NCBI RefSeq assembly: GCF_014641945.1
Contig: NZ_BMIJ01000005.1
Location: 348,718-412,717 of the forward strand
DNA from: Marinobacterium zhoushanense
GTDB lineage: Bacteria; Pseudomonadota; Gammaproteobacteria; Pseudomonadales; Balneatricaceae
DNA: 64,000 nt
Reading direction: 5' to 3'
The notes under the pieces are model-generated. The model was not told the DNA's origin, searched no databases, and saw nothing but the letters and a program-made list of their open reading frames with translations. The translations under genes were made by a program, and so were the position numbers. This document shows positions 51,408-59,963 of the stretch, piece by piece (within the stretch, counting starts at the first letter, position 1; each line of letters opens with the position of its first letter).

Positions 51408-51839
51408 TTAGCCGCCGAGTTGTTTCTCTTTGATCTCGGCCAGCGTCTTACAGTCGATACACAGCGTGGCGGTGGGGCGTGCTTCCAGTCGGCGGATGCC
51501 GATCTCAACGCCGCAGGCATCGCAGTAGCCGTAATCGTCCTCGTCGATGCGCTCCATCGCTTCTTCGATTTTGCGGATCAGTTTGCGCTCGCGATCCCGG
51601 GTGCGCAGTTCGAGGCTGAACTCCTCCTCCTGGCTGGCACGGTCGCTGGGGTCGGCGAAGTTGGACGCTTCCTCTTTGAGGTGCGTAATGGTGCTGTCGA
51701 CCTCTTCCATCAGCTGGCGCTTCCAGTCCAGCAGGATGGCGCGGAAGTGATCTTTCTGCGCATCGTTCATGTACTCCTCACCCTTATTAATCGGGTAGGG
51801 CTCGAAGTGCGTGAACTGTTTTTCGTTGGTAGTTGGCAT
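51408..51839 (-). CDS. dksA: RNA polymerase-binding transcription factor DksA
   Basis: DksA binds the RNA polymerase secondary channel and, with ppGpp, mediates the stringent response. 143 residues: the coiled coil carries the tip aspartates in FADPSDRASQEEEFSLELR (Asp63, Asp66). A zinc finger with four cysteines follows (Cys106, 109, 127, 130; CDACGVEIGIRRLEARP, then LCIDC). Length and sequence match classical DksA. ATG at 51839 is supported by alignment (GEEYMNDAQKDHFRAIL). About 260 bp upstream separate it from a divergent aminotransferase gene. Confidence 0.97.
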   Translation of the reverse strand: MPTTNEKQFTHFEPYPINKGEEYMNDAQKDHFRAILLDWKRQLMEEVDSTITHLKEEASNFADPSDRASQEEEFSLELRTRDRERKLIRKIEEAMERIDEDDYGYCDACGVEIGIRRLEARPTATLCIDCKTLAEIKEKQLGG

Positions 51840-52098
51840 TGGCGCAGCCTCACATCTAGGGCCGGCGGCGCGGGACTTTCCCGGTACCGGGCCTCGATCC
51901 TTAAATAGCTACCGCAAAAAGCGCGGTATCTCAAAAGCCGGTGAAATTACCAGAAGCCTTCTCTTTAGGCTAGACCTGATCAAACGTTTTGCGCACTTTC
52001 CTTACTATGCAGCAACACAGTGTAGCGTTACTGCACAGGGACGGTGCAGGTTTGACGGGGTATAATCCGGCGTTAATTCTATTTGGGGATGCTAGACG
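51840..52098. promoter_or_regulatory. Divergent promoter region of dksA and the aminotransferase gene
   Basis: 259 bp with no gene. A perfect TATAAT at 52061-52066 could be the -10 box for the plus-strand aminotransferase gene, although the -35 region (GGGACG) is poor. On the minus strand a TACCGC/GCGGTA hairpin (about 51909-51927) lies in the dksA leader. Confidence 0.45.
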
Positions 52099-53265
52099 GT
52101 GAGTGTGGATAACTGGAGCGCCCGGGCGCGGGCGATCGATTCGTTCAAGGTGATGGATCTGCTCAAGCGGGCACGGGAGCTCGATGACCGGGGCTTCGAC
52201 GTGGTCCATATGGAAGCGGGTGAGCCCGATTTCAAGACCGCGCCGGCAGTACAGGCTGCCGCTATGCGTGCGCTGGAGAATGGCTTGATCCAGTATACCC
52301 CCGCCGGCGGCATCGCCCGGCTGCGTGAGCGGATCGCGCAGTTCTATGGCGAGCGTTACGGTATCGAGATCGGTCCCGAGCGCGTGCTGGTGACACCGGG
52401 AGCCTCCGGTGGTTTGCTGCTGGCTTTCGCGCTGCTGGCCGAACAGGGGCGAAGCTTCATGATGGCGGATCCCGGCTATCCCTGTAATCCCCAGTTCCTG
52501 CGTTTGCTGGAGGCGCGCGCCCAGCGGGTGCGGGTGGATGAGTCTACCAACTTCCAGTTGACCGCCGAGCTGGTGCGTGAACACTGGCAGCCGGAAACCG
52601 CCGGCGTATTGCTGGCATCACCGGCCAATCCCACCGGGGCGGTGGTCGCGCCCGAAGAGATGGCGGCTATTGCCGCGGTGGTGCGTGAGCTTGGCGGAGA
52701 GCTGATCGTCGATGAGCTGTATCACGGGCTGACCTATGGCTTCGATGCCGAAAGCGTGTTGTCGATCGACGACCGCGCCCTGGTCATGAACAGTTTCTCC
52801 AAGTATTTCGGTATGACCGGCTGGCGACTGGGTTGGCTGGTCGGCCCTGCCGATGCGGTGGCGGAGATGGAGAAGATCGCTCAGAACCTGTTTATCTCGC
52901 CGCCGACCCTGTCGCAGTATGCGGCCCTGGCCGCGTTCGAGCCGGAGTCGATTGCGCTGTTCGAGGCACGCCGGGCCGAATTCGGCCAGCGTCGCGACCT
53001 GCTGGTATCGGGGCTGCGCGAGCTGGGCTTCGGTATCCACCGTCCGCCGCAGGGGGCATTCTACGTTTACGCCGATGCCAGCCATCTGACCGACAACAGT
53101 TACGACTGGTGCTGGTCGCTGCTGGAAGAGGACAAGGTCGCTGCCACGCCGGGTGCCGACTTCTCGCGCTTCGACGCCCAGCGTTATGTGCGTTTCTCCT
53201 ATACCACCGGTCTGGACAGGATCGAGCTGGCGCTGGAGCGTCTGGCCAAGCGCGGTCAGCGTTAA
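52099..53265 (+). CDS. PLP-dependent class I/II aminotransferase
   Basis: Cytoplasmic aminotransferase of fold type I, 388 residues. The PLP lysine is Lys235 in NSFSKYFGMTGWRLGW. Other motifs are VTPGASGGLLLAFALL, ASPANPTGAV (Asn contacting PLP), VDELYHGLTYG (Asp/Tyr contacting the ring) and RYVRFSYTTG (Arg for the substrate carboxylate). The VDNWSARARAIDSFKVMDLL start and the EDKVAATPGADF segment resemble aspartate/alanine-type transaminases of unknown specificity. GTG at 52099 is the start; the ribosome binding site is weak. Its stop overlaps the stop of the convergent Rieske gene. Confidence 0.88.
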   Translation: MSVDNWSARARAIDSFKVMDLLKRARELDDRGFDVVHMEAGEPDFKTAPAVQAAAMRALENGLIQYTPAGGIARLRERIAQFYGERYGIEIGPERVLVTPGASGGLLLAFALLAEQGRSFMMADPGYPCNPQFLRLLEARAQRVRVDESTNFQLTAELVREHWQPETAGVLLASPANPTGAVVAPEEMAAIAAVVRELGGELIVDELYHGLTYGFDAESVLSIDDRALVMNSFSKYFGMTGWRLGWLVGPADAVAEMEKIAQNLFISPPTLSQYAALAAFEPESIALFEARRAEFGQRRDLLVSGLRELGFGIHRPPQGAFYVYADASHLTDNSYDWCWSLLEEDKVAATPGADFSRFDAQRYVRFSYTTGLDRIELALERLAKRGQR

Positions 53266-53582
53266 AGTTCGATCATGACCCTGCCCTCGTCCACCTCGCA
53301 GCGGATCGCCGCCAGCAGTTCGCCGGGGCAGGGGCCGGCAATGCACTCACCCTGCTCGATGGTGAACAGGGCACCGTGGGTGGCGCACTGGATATACTGT
53401 TTTTCGTAGTCGAGGAACTGGTCCGGTTGCCACTCCAGGCGGATGCCGCGGTGGGGACAGTTGTTACGGTAGACGTAGACCCTGTCGCCACGGCGTATCG
53501 CCAGCAGGGCGTGGTGGTCGATGTCGAAGCCCCGGCCTTCGCCGTCGGGCAGATCGTTAAGCAGGCAGAGCAGTTGTTGCAT
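53262..53582 (-). CDS. Small Rieske [2Fe-2S] ferredoxin-type protein
   Basis: A protein of about 106 residues made of a single Rieske domain, with the cluster ligands in NNCPHRGIRL and QCATHGALF (Cys-X-His ... Cys-X2-His). No signal peptide, so it is a soluble cytoplasmic electron carrier like the ferredoxins of oxygenase systems or NirD. No oxygenase gene is nearby, so the partner is unknown. The start is either ATG 53582 or GTG 53609; neither has a strong ribosome binding site. Its end overlaps the convergent aminotransferase gene by 4 bp. Confidence 0.85.
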   Translation of the reverse strand: MQQLLCLLNDLPDGEGRGFDIDHHALLAIRRGDRVYVYRNNCPHRGIRLEWQPDQFLDYEKQYIQCATHGALFTIEQGECIAGPCPGELLAAIRCEVDEGRVMIEL

Positions 53583-53655
53583 CGATTCGGGTCGCTGTTG
53601 GTTTAACACACGGGCTGCCTATAATAACGCTTTGATTTTCGGCTGGAGAGTTTAT

Positions 53656-54672
53656 TTGCCCGCAACACGCCTGTCCCCAAACATGGTTCGGCTGCTGCTG
53701 CTCCTGGCGCTGCTCCTGGTATCCCTGTTCAGCCTCAATTACGGTGCGCTCGATCTCACTCCTCAGGCTTGGCTGGATCCCTACAGCGACCAGGGACAGG
53801 TGCTCTATCAGTTGCGTCTGCCCCGTCTGCTGCTGGGCCTGTTTGCCGGGGCGCTGCTGGCAACCACCGGTGCTGCGGCACAGGCGCTGTTTCGCAACCC
53901 GCTGGCAGATCCCTCGCTGATCGGTGTGTCGGCCGGCGCGTCTCTGGCGGTGGTAGCGTTGATGGTGCTGGCCGGCAACTGGTTGCTCGCCTATCGGCTG
54001 GACGCGCTGGTGTTGCCGCTGGCCGCTTTCGCCGGCGGGCTGGTCTCGACGCTGCTGGTGGTTCGGCTGGCCCGCACGCTGTCCGGTATCTCGGTAACCA
54101 CGTTGCTGCTCACCGGTATGGCGGTCAATGCGATCGCCATCTCCGGTATCGGTGCGCTGAAATACCTGTCCGATAGCCAGACCCTGCGCCAGGCCAGCTT
54201 CTGGCTGTTGGGCAATCTCAGTGCCGATGGCTGGATGCCGGTGCTGGTGCTGATCCTGGTGGCGATTCCGGTGCTGATGCTGTTGGCCCGCAAGGGGCAT
54301 GAGCTGAATCTGCTGCTACTGGGTGTCTCCCAGGCACAACTGCTCGGTGTCGATGTGCAGAGTTTGCAGCGCCGTCTGGTCGTGTTGTGCGCGCTCGGTG
54401 TCGGTGCTGTGGTGGCGTTTGGCGGTCTGATCAGCTTTGTCGGCCTGATCGTGCCGCATCTGATCCGCCTACTCTGTGGTCCGGATAATCGCCACCTGTT
54501 ACTGCTCTCGGCCCTGCTGGGCGCGCTGTTCATGGTCTTGGCCGACCTGCTCTCACGCATGCTGGTCAGCCCCGCAGAACTTCCGGTGGGGATACTGACC
54601 GCGCTGATCGGCGGCCCCTTCTTCCTCTCTCTGCTGGTCTATCGGCTGCGCACAGGGGGTATCGATGCTTGA
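53656..54672 (+). CDS. FecCD-family ABC permease (heme or cobalamin/siderophore importer)
   Basis: Inner-membrane permease of the FecCD/BtuC/HmuU family, 338 residues with about nine to ten helices. The diagnostic segments are RLPRLLLGLFAGALLATTGA, ALFRNPLADPSLIGVSAGAS (coupling helix region), GGLISFVGLIVPHLIRLL and ELPVGILTALIGGPFF. The start TTG at 53656 has GGAGAG six bases upstream; ATG 53683 is an alternative. A TATAAT at 53620-53625 with TTGGTT 16 bp before it is a plausible promoter. The stop overlaps the ATPase gene. I see no cobalamin riboswitch or Fur box by eye. The similarity is closest to heme importers (HmuU). Confidence 0.85.
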   Translation: MPATRLSPNMVRLLLLLALLLVSLFSLNYGALDLTPQAWLDPYSDQGQVLYQLRLPRLLLGLFAGALLATTGAAAQALFRNPLADPSLIGVSAGASLAVVALMVLAGNWLLAYRLDALVLPLAAFAGGLVSTLLVVRLARTLSGISVTTLLLTGMAVNAIAISGIGALKYLSDSQTLRQASFWLLGNLSADGWMPVLVLILVAIPVLMLLARKGHELNLLLLGVSQAQLLGVDVQSLQRRLVVLCALGVGAVVAFGGLISFVGLIVPHLIRLLCGPDNRHLLLLSALLGALFMVLADLLSRMLVSPAELPVGILTALIGGPFFLSLLVYRLRTGGIDA

Positions 54673-55441
54673 AGCCTTGGGGCTGGCCCATGATCGTACT
54701 GCATCACGTCGCCTGCTGCCGTTCGACCTGCGTCTGACCGGTGGTGAACTCTGCGGTGTAATCGGTCCCAACGGCGCCGGCAAGTCGACACTGGTCGCTT
54801 TGCTCAGTGGTTTGCTGACACCCAGCGCGGGCGCGCTGAGACTGAAGGGGCGTGAACTGGCGCATGTGCCGCTGAAGGAGCGGGCGCGGCATCTGACAGT
54901 GATGATGCAGCGGCAGCCGCTTGACTTCGCTTTCAGTGTACGGGACGTCATCGCCATGGGTGGCTATCCACTGGATCTGCCGCTACCGGCGCTGGAACAG
55001 CGTATCGACAGCCTGGCTACGGCTATGGACCTGCAGCATCTGCTTCAGCGCAACTATTTGAGCTTGTCCGGCGGTGAGGCGCAGCGGGTCCAGTTGGCAC
55101 GAGTGTTGGTGCAGCGAGGCTGCGAGCCATCAGTGATTCTGCTTGATGAGCCGTTGTCGGCCCTTGATCTGCGCCATCAGCACCAGGCACTGGCGCTGTT
55201 CAGAACCCTGGCTCGACAGGAGGGGCATGCCGTTCTTCTGGTGTTGCATGACCTCAATCTGGCCGCCCGTTACACCGACAGCCTGTTGCTGATAGGCAAT
55301 GGGGCCGTTCTTGAACAGGGCCCCACAGACAAGGTGATGCAGCCAGGGAGGCTGAGCGAGCTGTTCTCGGTGCCGATCGAGCGTTACCAGACGCGGGATG
55401 GTCTGGGGCTGTTTACCAGCATTGCCGGCAGCGAGTTATAG
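54665..55441 (+). CDS. ABC importer ATPase, HmuV/FecE-like
   Basis: ATPase partner of the preceding permease, 258 residues. Walker A GPNGAGKST, Q-loop VMMQRQPLDFAFSV, signature LSGGEAQRVQLARV, Walker B VILLDEPLSALDLRHQHQAL and switch histidine VLHDLNLAARY. The LDLRHQH form and LHDLNLAARYTDSLLLI are typical of heme importers (HmuV), but cobalamin or siderophore import cannot be excluded. The ATG overlaps the permease stop by 8 bp. No periplasmic binding protein or TonB receptor gene is adjacent. Confidence 0.88.
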   Translation: MLEALGLAHDRTASRRLLPFDLRLTGGELCGVIGPNGAGKSTLVALLSGLLTPSAGALRLKGRELAHVPLKERARHLTVMMQRQPLDFAFSVRDVIAMGGYPLDLPLPALEQRIDSLATAMDLQHLLQRNYLSLSGGEAQRVQLARVLVQRGCEPSVILLDEPLSALDLRHQHQALALFRTLARQEGHAVLLVLHDLNLAARYTDSLLLIGNGAVLEQGPTDKVMQPGRLSELFSVPIERYQTRDGLGLFTSIAGSEL

Positions 55442-55453
55442 ACGTCAGTCGTG

Positions 55454-56980
55454 CTAGTCCGCCATCAACTTCTGCGCCCTCAGCTGTGACAGCAGTTGTT
55501 CGATCGCCTCGTCATTGTGGGTGTCGACTTCCAAAGTCAGCAGCTGCTCTTCGGCAGTGATCGGATGCAGAATCTCGAGCTGATGTCGCATCACCTCGAT
55601 ATCGGCATCTGACGGATCGCTGCCCTCCTGGGTGCGGCGCTTGAGACGTGCTTCGATAAGGTTCTGGTCGCAATGACAACTGATGATCCGCATTGATATC
55701 TTCTCCTGCTCCGCCAACTGACGGAACAGCGTGCGTCCGCGGCGGCGGATAAAGGTGGCATCGACGACGACACTGATACCGGCTCTGAGCATCAGCCGCG
55801 TGTTGTCCAGCAGCCGATTGAAGGTACGCAGGTTCATGTCGGAGCCATAGAGTTCCAGCTTTTCACTGCGCGACGCGCTACGGTAGATCCGCTTGCGCTC
55901 TACATCGGAACGGATGCGGATGGCTCCCATGGCTTCGAACAGCCGCTTGCTCAGGTAGCTCTTGCCACTGCCGCTGACGCCATGCATCAGCAGCAGGAAG
56001 GGTGGTTTCGGGGTGCAGTAGCGCTTGGTCAGCTGCAGGTAGTGGCGAAAGGTTTTGACGTCCGGCTTGTCGCCGAGCATGGCGACCTTGGCGCGCACCA
56101 TGGAGCGGTAGGCCTTGTAGAAATTGAGCAATATCAGGCCTTCATAATCGCCACTGAGCTCCAGGTAAAGGTTCAACAGGCGATTGGCCCAACGGAACTG
56201 TCCGTTGGCTTCCAGGTCCATGAGCAGGAACGCCAGGTCGCAGATGGTGTCTATCCAGCGGAACTGAAGGTTGAACTCGATGCAGTCGAACAGGCGCAGC
56301 TGGTTATGGTAAAGCGTCACGTTACCCAGGTGCAGATCGCCATGGCACTCGCGGACACGACCGGTACGCTTGCGCGAGACCATGATTTCGCGCAGCGACT
56401 CGAAGCGTTCGCGGGTGTGAGCCTCCAGCTGATCCAGCAGCGCCACATCCTCGGGATCCAGCAGCTCCCGGTTGATATGGTGGTAGTTATCGAATACCAC
56501 CCCGGCGATGGTTTCGGGCTCGCCCCAGGGGCTGTCGGGGGCGACGAACGGAATACGTTTGTGGAAGTGGGCGATCTGCGCGGCCAGCAGGTCGATCCAC
56601 TCGGCCTGGAACTGATGGCGCTCGAGCAGCTGGTCAAGACGCTGGCCCGATTCGAACTGGCGCATGCGCACGGCGTATTCGATCGGGGCCGAGTCGTCGC
56701 CCAGACGGGGCGCGTTTTCGCTGCCGCTGATCGGGATCACCGCTTCGTAGATGTCCGGCGCCAGGCGCTGGTTCAGGCGCAGCTCCTCCTCGCAGCAGTA
56801 GCGGCGCTTGTCGAGCGTGGTGAAGTCAAGAAAGCCGAAATCGACCGGCTTCTTGATCTTGTACGCATAGTCGCCGGTGAGCAGCAGCCAGGAGATGTGC
56901 GTCTCGATCACCTCGATCTTGGAGACGGGGTGCGGATACTGCTCCGGCAGGCGCAAGCGTTCGATCAGTTCTGGTACCAT
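55454..56980 (-). CDS. APH-like kinase fused to a P-loop kinase domain
   Basis: A 508-residue cytoplasmic protein with two kinase-like halves. The N-terminal half (about 1-320) is of the aminoglycoside-phosphotransferase fold (COG2187 type): VIETHISWLLLTGDYAYKIK, the catalytic loop ECHGDLHLGNV and DCIEFNLQFRWIDTICDLAF. The C-terminal half (about 330-505) is a P-loop kinase (COG0645 type) with Walker A GVSGSGKSYLS, VVVDATFIRRRGR and LKRRTQEGSDPSDAD. This fusion is widespread in proteobacteria and its substrate is unknown. The start ATG 56980 (MVPELIERLRLPEQYPHPV) is preferred to TTG 56998 by alignment. It is divergent from mrcB with only 43 bp between. Confidence 0.8.
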   Translation of the reverse strand: MVPELIERLRLPEQYPHPVSKIEVIETHISWLLLTGDYAYKIKKPVDFGFLDFTTLDKRRYCCEEELRLNQRLAPDIYEAVIPISGSENAPRLGDDSAPIEYAVRMRQFESGQRLDQLLERHQFQAEWIDLLAAQIAHFHKRIPFVAPDSPWGEPETIAGVVFDNYHHINRELLDPEDVALLDQLEAHTRERFESLREIMVSRKRTGRVRECHGDLHLGNVTLYHNQLRLFDCIEFNLQFRWIDTICDLAFLLMDLEANGQFRWANRLLNLYLELSGDYEGLILLNFYKAYRSMVRAKVAMLGDKPDVKTFRHYLQLTKRYCTPKPPFLLLMHGVSGSGKSYLSKRLFEAMGAIRIRSDVERKRIYRSASRSEKLELYGSDMNLRTFNRLLDNTRLMLRAGISVVVDATFIRRRGRTLFRQLAEQEKISMRIISCHCDQNLIEARLKRRTQEGSDPSDADIEVMRHQLEILHPITAEEQLLTLEVDTHNDEAIEQLLSQLRAQKLMAD

Positions 56981-57023
56981 GGGCGCGCATTCTGTCAATA
57001 AAGCTCCGGATTATACTGAACCG

Positions 57024-59351
57024 ATGAGTAAAAAGAGAAATAGCCGTAAGAACAGCCGTAGTCGCAAGGCCTCCAGATCCTGGATCAGGGCGCTGTTGGG
57101 GCCGTTGTTGAAGCTACTGCTGGTACTGACGGTGATCGCGGCCGTGGGGCTGATCTACCTTGATGCCCAGGTCCGCGACAAGTTCGAGGGTAAACGCTGG
57201 GCGCTACCGGCCAAGGTCTATGCGCGTCCGCTTGAACTCTATCCCGGACAGCAGCTGAGCGCTGAGGATTTTCGCCTTGAACTTAAGGGGCTCGGTTACC
57301 GTACGGTGTCGGCTGTCAGTCATCCGGGCAGTGCGCACTGGAGCGCCGGGCGTGTGCAACTGGTGACCCGTGGCTTCCCCTTCCCTGACGGCGCTGAACC
57401 GTCGCGCAAAATGACGCTGGATTTCGGTCGGGCCGGTCTGGAGCGAATTCGTGACGAAAGTGGGCGCTCACTCTCACTGGTGCGGATGGAGCCTATCCTG
57501 ATCGGTGGCATCTATCCTCAGGACAATGAAGATCGCGATCTTATCCGTCTTGAGGACGCACCGGCGATGCTGCCGGCGGCGCTGATCGCGGTGGAGGATC
57601 GCAACTACTACAGTCATCACGGTATCTCCTTGAAGGGGATCGCCCGTGCCATGTGGGTCAATTTCCGCGCCGGTCAGTTCGTGCAGGGGGGCAGTACGCT
57701 GACCCAGCAGCTGATCAAAAACTTCTACCTGACCGACGAGCGCACGCTGGCGCGTAAGCTGCTCGAGATGCCGATGGCGGTATTGCTCGACCTGCACTAC
57801 AGCAAGGAGGAGATCCTTGAGGCCTATCTGAACGAGGTCTACCTGGGTCAGTCCGGCGCGCGTGCCATTCACGGCTTCGGTATGGGTAGCCAGTACTATT
57901 TTGGTCGGCCGGTGGCCGAGCTGGATGTGGCGCAGGTGGCGCTGCTCGCCGGTCTGGTCAAGGGCCCCTCCTATTACGACCCGCGTCGACATCCGCAACG
58001 GGCGCTGAGTCGCCGCAATCTGGTGTTGCGGCTGCTGCGTGACCAGAACCGGATCAGCGACGAGGAGTACGAGCTGGCCAAAGCGGAGCCGCTGGGCGTG
58101 GTCGAGCAGCGCAGTCTGCAGAAGGGGGCCTATCCCGCGTATCTGGATCTGGTCAAGCGGCAGCTGCGTCAGGAGTACCGCGAAGAGGATCTGAGCAGCG
58201 AGGGACTGCGGGTGTTTACCGCGCTGGACCCGCTGGTGCAGGCGCGCGCGGAGCGGGCGCAGGAAACCACGCTGGAGCAGCTTGAGAAGCGTTACGGCAA
58301 GTCCGCCGAGGGGCTGGAAGCCAGCATGGTGGTCACCGACCCGCAGACCGGTGAGATCCTCACCGTGATCGGGGGGCGGGACTCCCGCTACGAAGGGTTC
58401 AACCGGGCGCTCGACGCGTTGCGGCCGATAGGTTCGCTGGTCAAGCCGGCGATCTACCTGACCGCTTTGGAGCAGGGCTATACCCTGGCCAGCCGGCTGC
58501 AGGACGAGGCGTTCAAACTGGAGTTGCCCAATGGTGATATCTGGGCGCCGGATAACTTCGATCATCGCAGCCATGGCGAGGTGCCGCTGCACTACTCGCT
58601 GTCGCACTCGTTCAATCAGTCCACCGCACGTTTGGGATTGACCATCGGCGTCGACAAGGTGATCGACATGCTCGAGCGGCTTGGCGTGGAGCGTGAGCTG
58701 AAACCCTATCCTTCGCTGCTGCTAGGCGCCCAGGCATTGTCGCCACTGGAGGTGGCGAGTGTTTACCAGACGCTGGCCGCCAACGGTTTCCGCGTGCCGC
58801 TGCGGGCGATTCGTGCGGTTACCGATGCCGAGGGGCAGGAGTTGTCGCGTTATCCGTTCGCACTGCGCCAGCAGGTGGAACCGGCGCTGGTACACCTGAT
58901 CCAATATGCGATGCAGGAGGTGGCGCGCGAGGGGACGGCGCAATACGCCTACTCGCAACTGCCGCAGAACCTGAATATCGCCGGTAAGACCGGTACCTCC
59001 AACGATCAGCGGGACAGCTGGTTTGCGGGGTTTACCGGCAACCGCCTTGCAGTGGTTTGGGTCGGGCGCGATGATAACGCCAAGTTGCCGTTCACCGGCT
59101 CCGGCGGCGCGCTCAGGGTATGGACCGATTACATGCGCCGGGAACACCCGGAACCCTTCTATGCCACTCGGCCGGAGGGGGTCGAGTATGTGTGGATCGA
59201 TGATGCCACCGGGCTGCTGTCGGACCAGCGTTGTGAAGGCTCACGCCAACTGCCGTTCATCAACGGCACCGTCCCCCGGGACAGTGTGGATTGCGGACAG
59301 TTGCGGCGTCGGAATAACCCGTTGGACTGGTTTCGCGGCTGGTTTCAGTAA
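57024..59351 (+). CDS. mrcB: Penicillin-binding protein 1B
   Basis: Bifunctional glycosyltransferase/transpeptidase that makes peptidoglycan with LpoB. 775 residues: a basic cytoplasmic tail, TM helix about 31-50 (LLKLLLVLTVIAAVGLIYLD), UB2H domain (about 60-150), GT51 domain with catalytic Glu191 in VEDRNYYSHHG and GGSTLTQQLIKNF, and the transpeptidase domain with Ser471-x-x-Lys474 (PIGSLVKPA), SFNQS and Lys655-Thr-Gly (GKTGTSND). The ATG at 57024 is supported by alignment. It has no ribosome binding site, and a TATACT box ends 6 bp before it, so a leaderless transcript is possible. It is followed by a TPR lipoprotein gene. Confidence 0.96.
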   Translation: MSKKRNSRKNSRSRKASRSWIRALLGPLLKLLLVLTVIAAVGLIYLDAQVRDKFEGKRWALPAKVYARPLELYPGQQLSAEDFRLELKGLGYRTVSAVSHPGSAHWSAGRVQLVTRGFPFPDGAEPSRKMTLDFGRAGLERIRDESGRSLSLVRMEPILIGGIYPQDNEDRDLIRLEDAPAMLPAALIAVEDRNYYSHHGISLKGIARAMWVNFRAGQFVQGGSTLTQQLIKNFYLTDERTLARKLLEMPMAVLLDLHYSKEEILEAYLNEVYLGQSGARAIHGFGMGSQYYFGRPVAELDVAQVALLAGLVKGPSYYDPRRHPQRALSRRNLVLRLLRDQNRISDEEYELAKAEPLGVVEQRSLQKGAYPAYLDLVKRQLRQEYREEDLSSEGLRVFTALDPLVQARAERAQETTLEQLEKRYGKSAEGLEASMVVTDPQTGEILTVIGGRDSRYEGFNRALDALRPIGSLVKPAIYLTALEQGYTLASRLQDEAFKLELPNGDIWAPDNFDHRSHGEVPLHYSLSHSFNQSTARLGLTIGVDKVIDMLERLGVERELKPYPSLLLGAQALSPLEVASVYQTLAANGFRVPLRAIRAVTDAEGQELSRYPFALRQQVEPALVHLIQYAMQEVAREGTAQYAYSQLPQNLNIAGKTGTSNDQRDSWFAGFTGNRLAVVWVGRDDNAKLPFTGSGGALRVWTDYMRREHPEPFYATRPEGVEYVWIDDATGLLSDQRCEGSRQLPFINGTVPRDSVDCGQLRRRNNPLDWFRGWFQ

Positions 59352-59378
59352 TTGATGCAGATGAATGTAGGCAGGGAT

Positions 59379-59963
59379 ATGAAAAAGATTGCGATCGTGT
59401 TGGGGGCCGCGCTGTTGGCCGGCTGTGTTGGGCCCAATCCCTACGTCACGCCGGTGGAGGATCGCAGTAACCGGCAAGCCACCACGCCGCCTCCACCTGG
59501 CAGCCTGGAGAGCGTGGATCCGAGTCCGGGTGTCAGTGTGCAGCCGATCGAGGATGTGCCGGTATTCCGTCCCCAGCGCGAGGCGCTGCCGGAAAGCGAA
59601 ACGCTCAACGTCGCGCCTACCGATATTCCGGTCAGCGAACCGCGCAATGCGGCGGTTGTTGCGTTGCTGGACTCGGCGAGCCAAAACACCCAGGGCGGTG
59701 ATCTGCGTGCGGCGCAGAGCAGCCTGGAGCGGGCGTTGCGTATCGCGCCTCGCGATCCCCAGGTGTACTACCAGTTGGCGGATGTGCAGCGCCGGCTCGG
59801 CCAGTTCATGCAGGCTGAGCAGGTGGCGTTGAAAGGGGTCAATGTGGCCAATGGTCAGCCCGCAGAGCTGCGCCGCCTGTGGAGTCTGATCGCGCTGATC
59901 CGCAGCGATGCCGGGAACAGCGCGGGTGCCAGGGCAGCCCAGCAGGAAGCCAGTCGTTACTGA
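59379..59963 (+). CDS. TPR-containing lipoprotein
   Basis: A 194-residue lipoprotein. From the ATG at 59379 (GCAGGG upstream) the signal peptide is MKKIAIVLGAALLAGC, with the lipobox LAGC and Cys16 as the lipidated residue. The next residue is valine, so Lol sorting to the outer membrane is expected. A proline-rich linker follows, then TPR repeats (SLERALRIAPRDPQVYYQLA and LGQFMQAEQVALKGV). It lies 27 bp after mrcB in the same direction, a position shared with Pseudomonas, so it may act with PBP1b; the sequence is not LpoB- or LpoP-specific to my eye. Confidence 0.85.
   Translation: MKKIAIVLGAALLAGCVGPNPYVTPVEDRSNRQATTPPPPGSLESVDPSPGVSVQPIEDVPVFRPQREALPESETLNVAPTDIPVSEPRNAAVVALLDSASQNTQGGDLRAAQSSLERALRIAPRDPQVYYQLADVQRRLGQFMQAEQVALKGVNVANGQPAELRRLWSLIALIRSDAGNSAGARAAQQEASRY

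Noticed and set aside
50426..51520. Longer gluQ frame from 51520
   Set aside because: The extra 64 residues lie inside dksA and its hairpin in another frame and have no similarity to the family.
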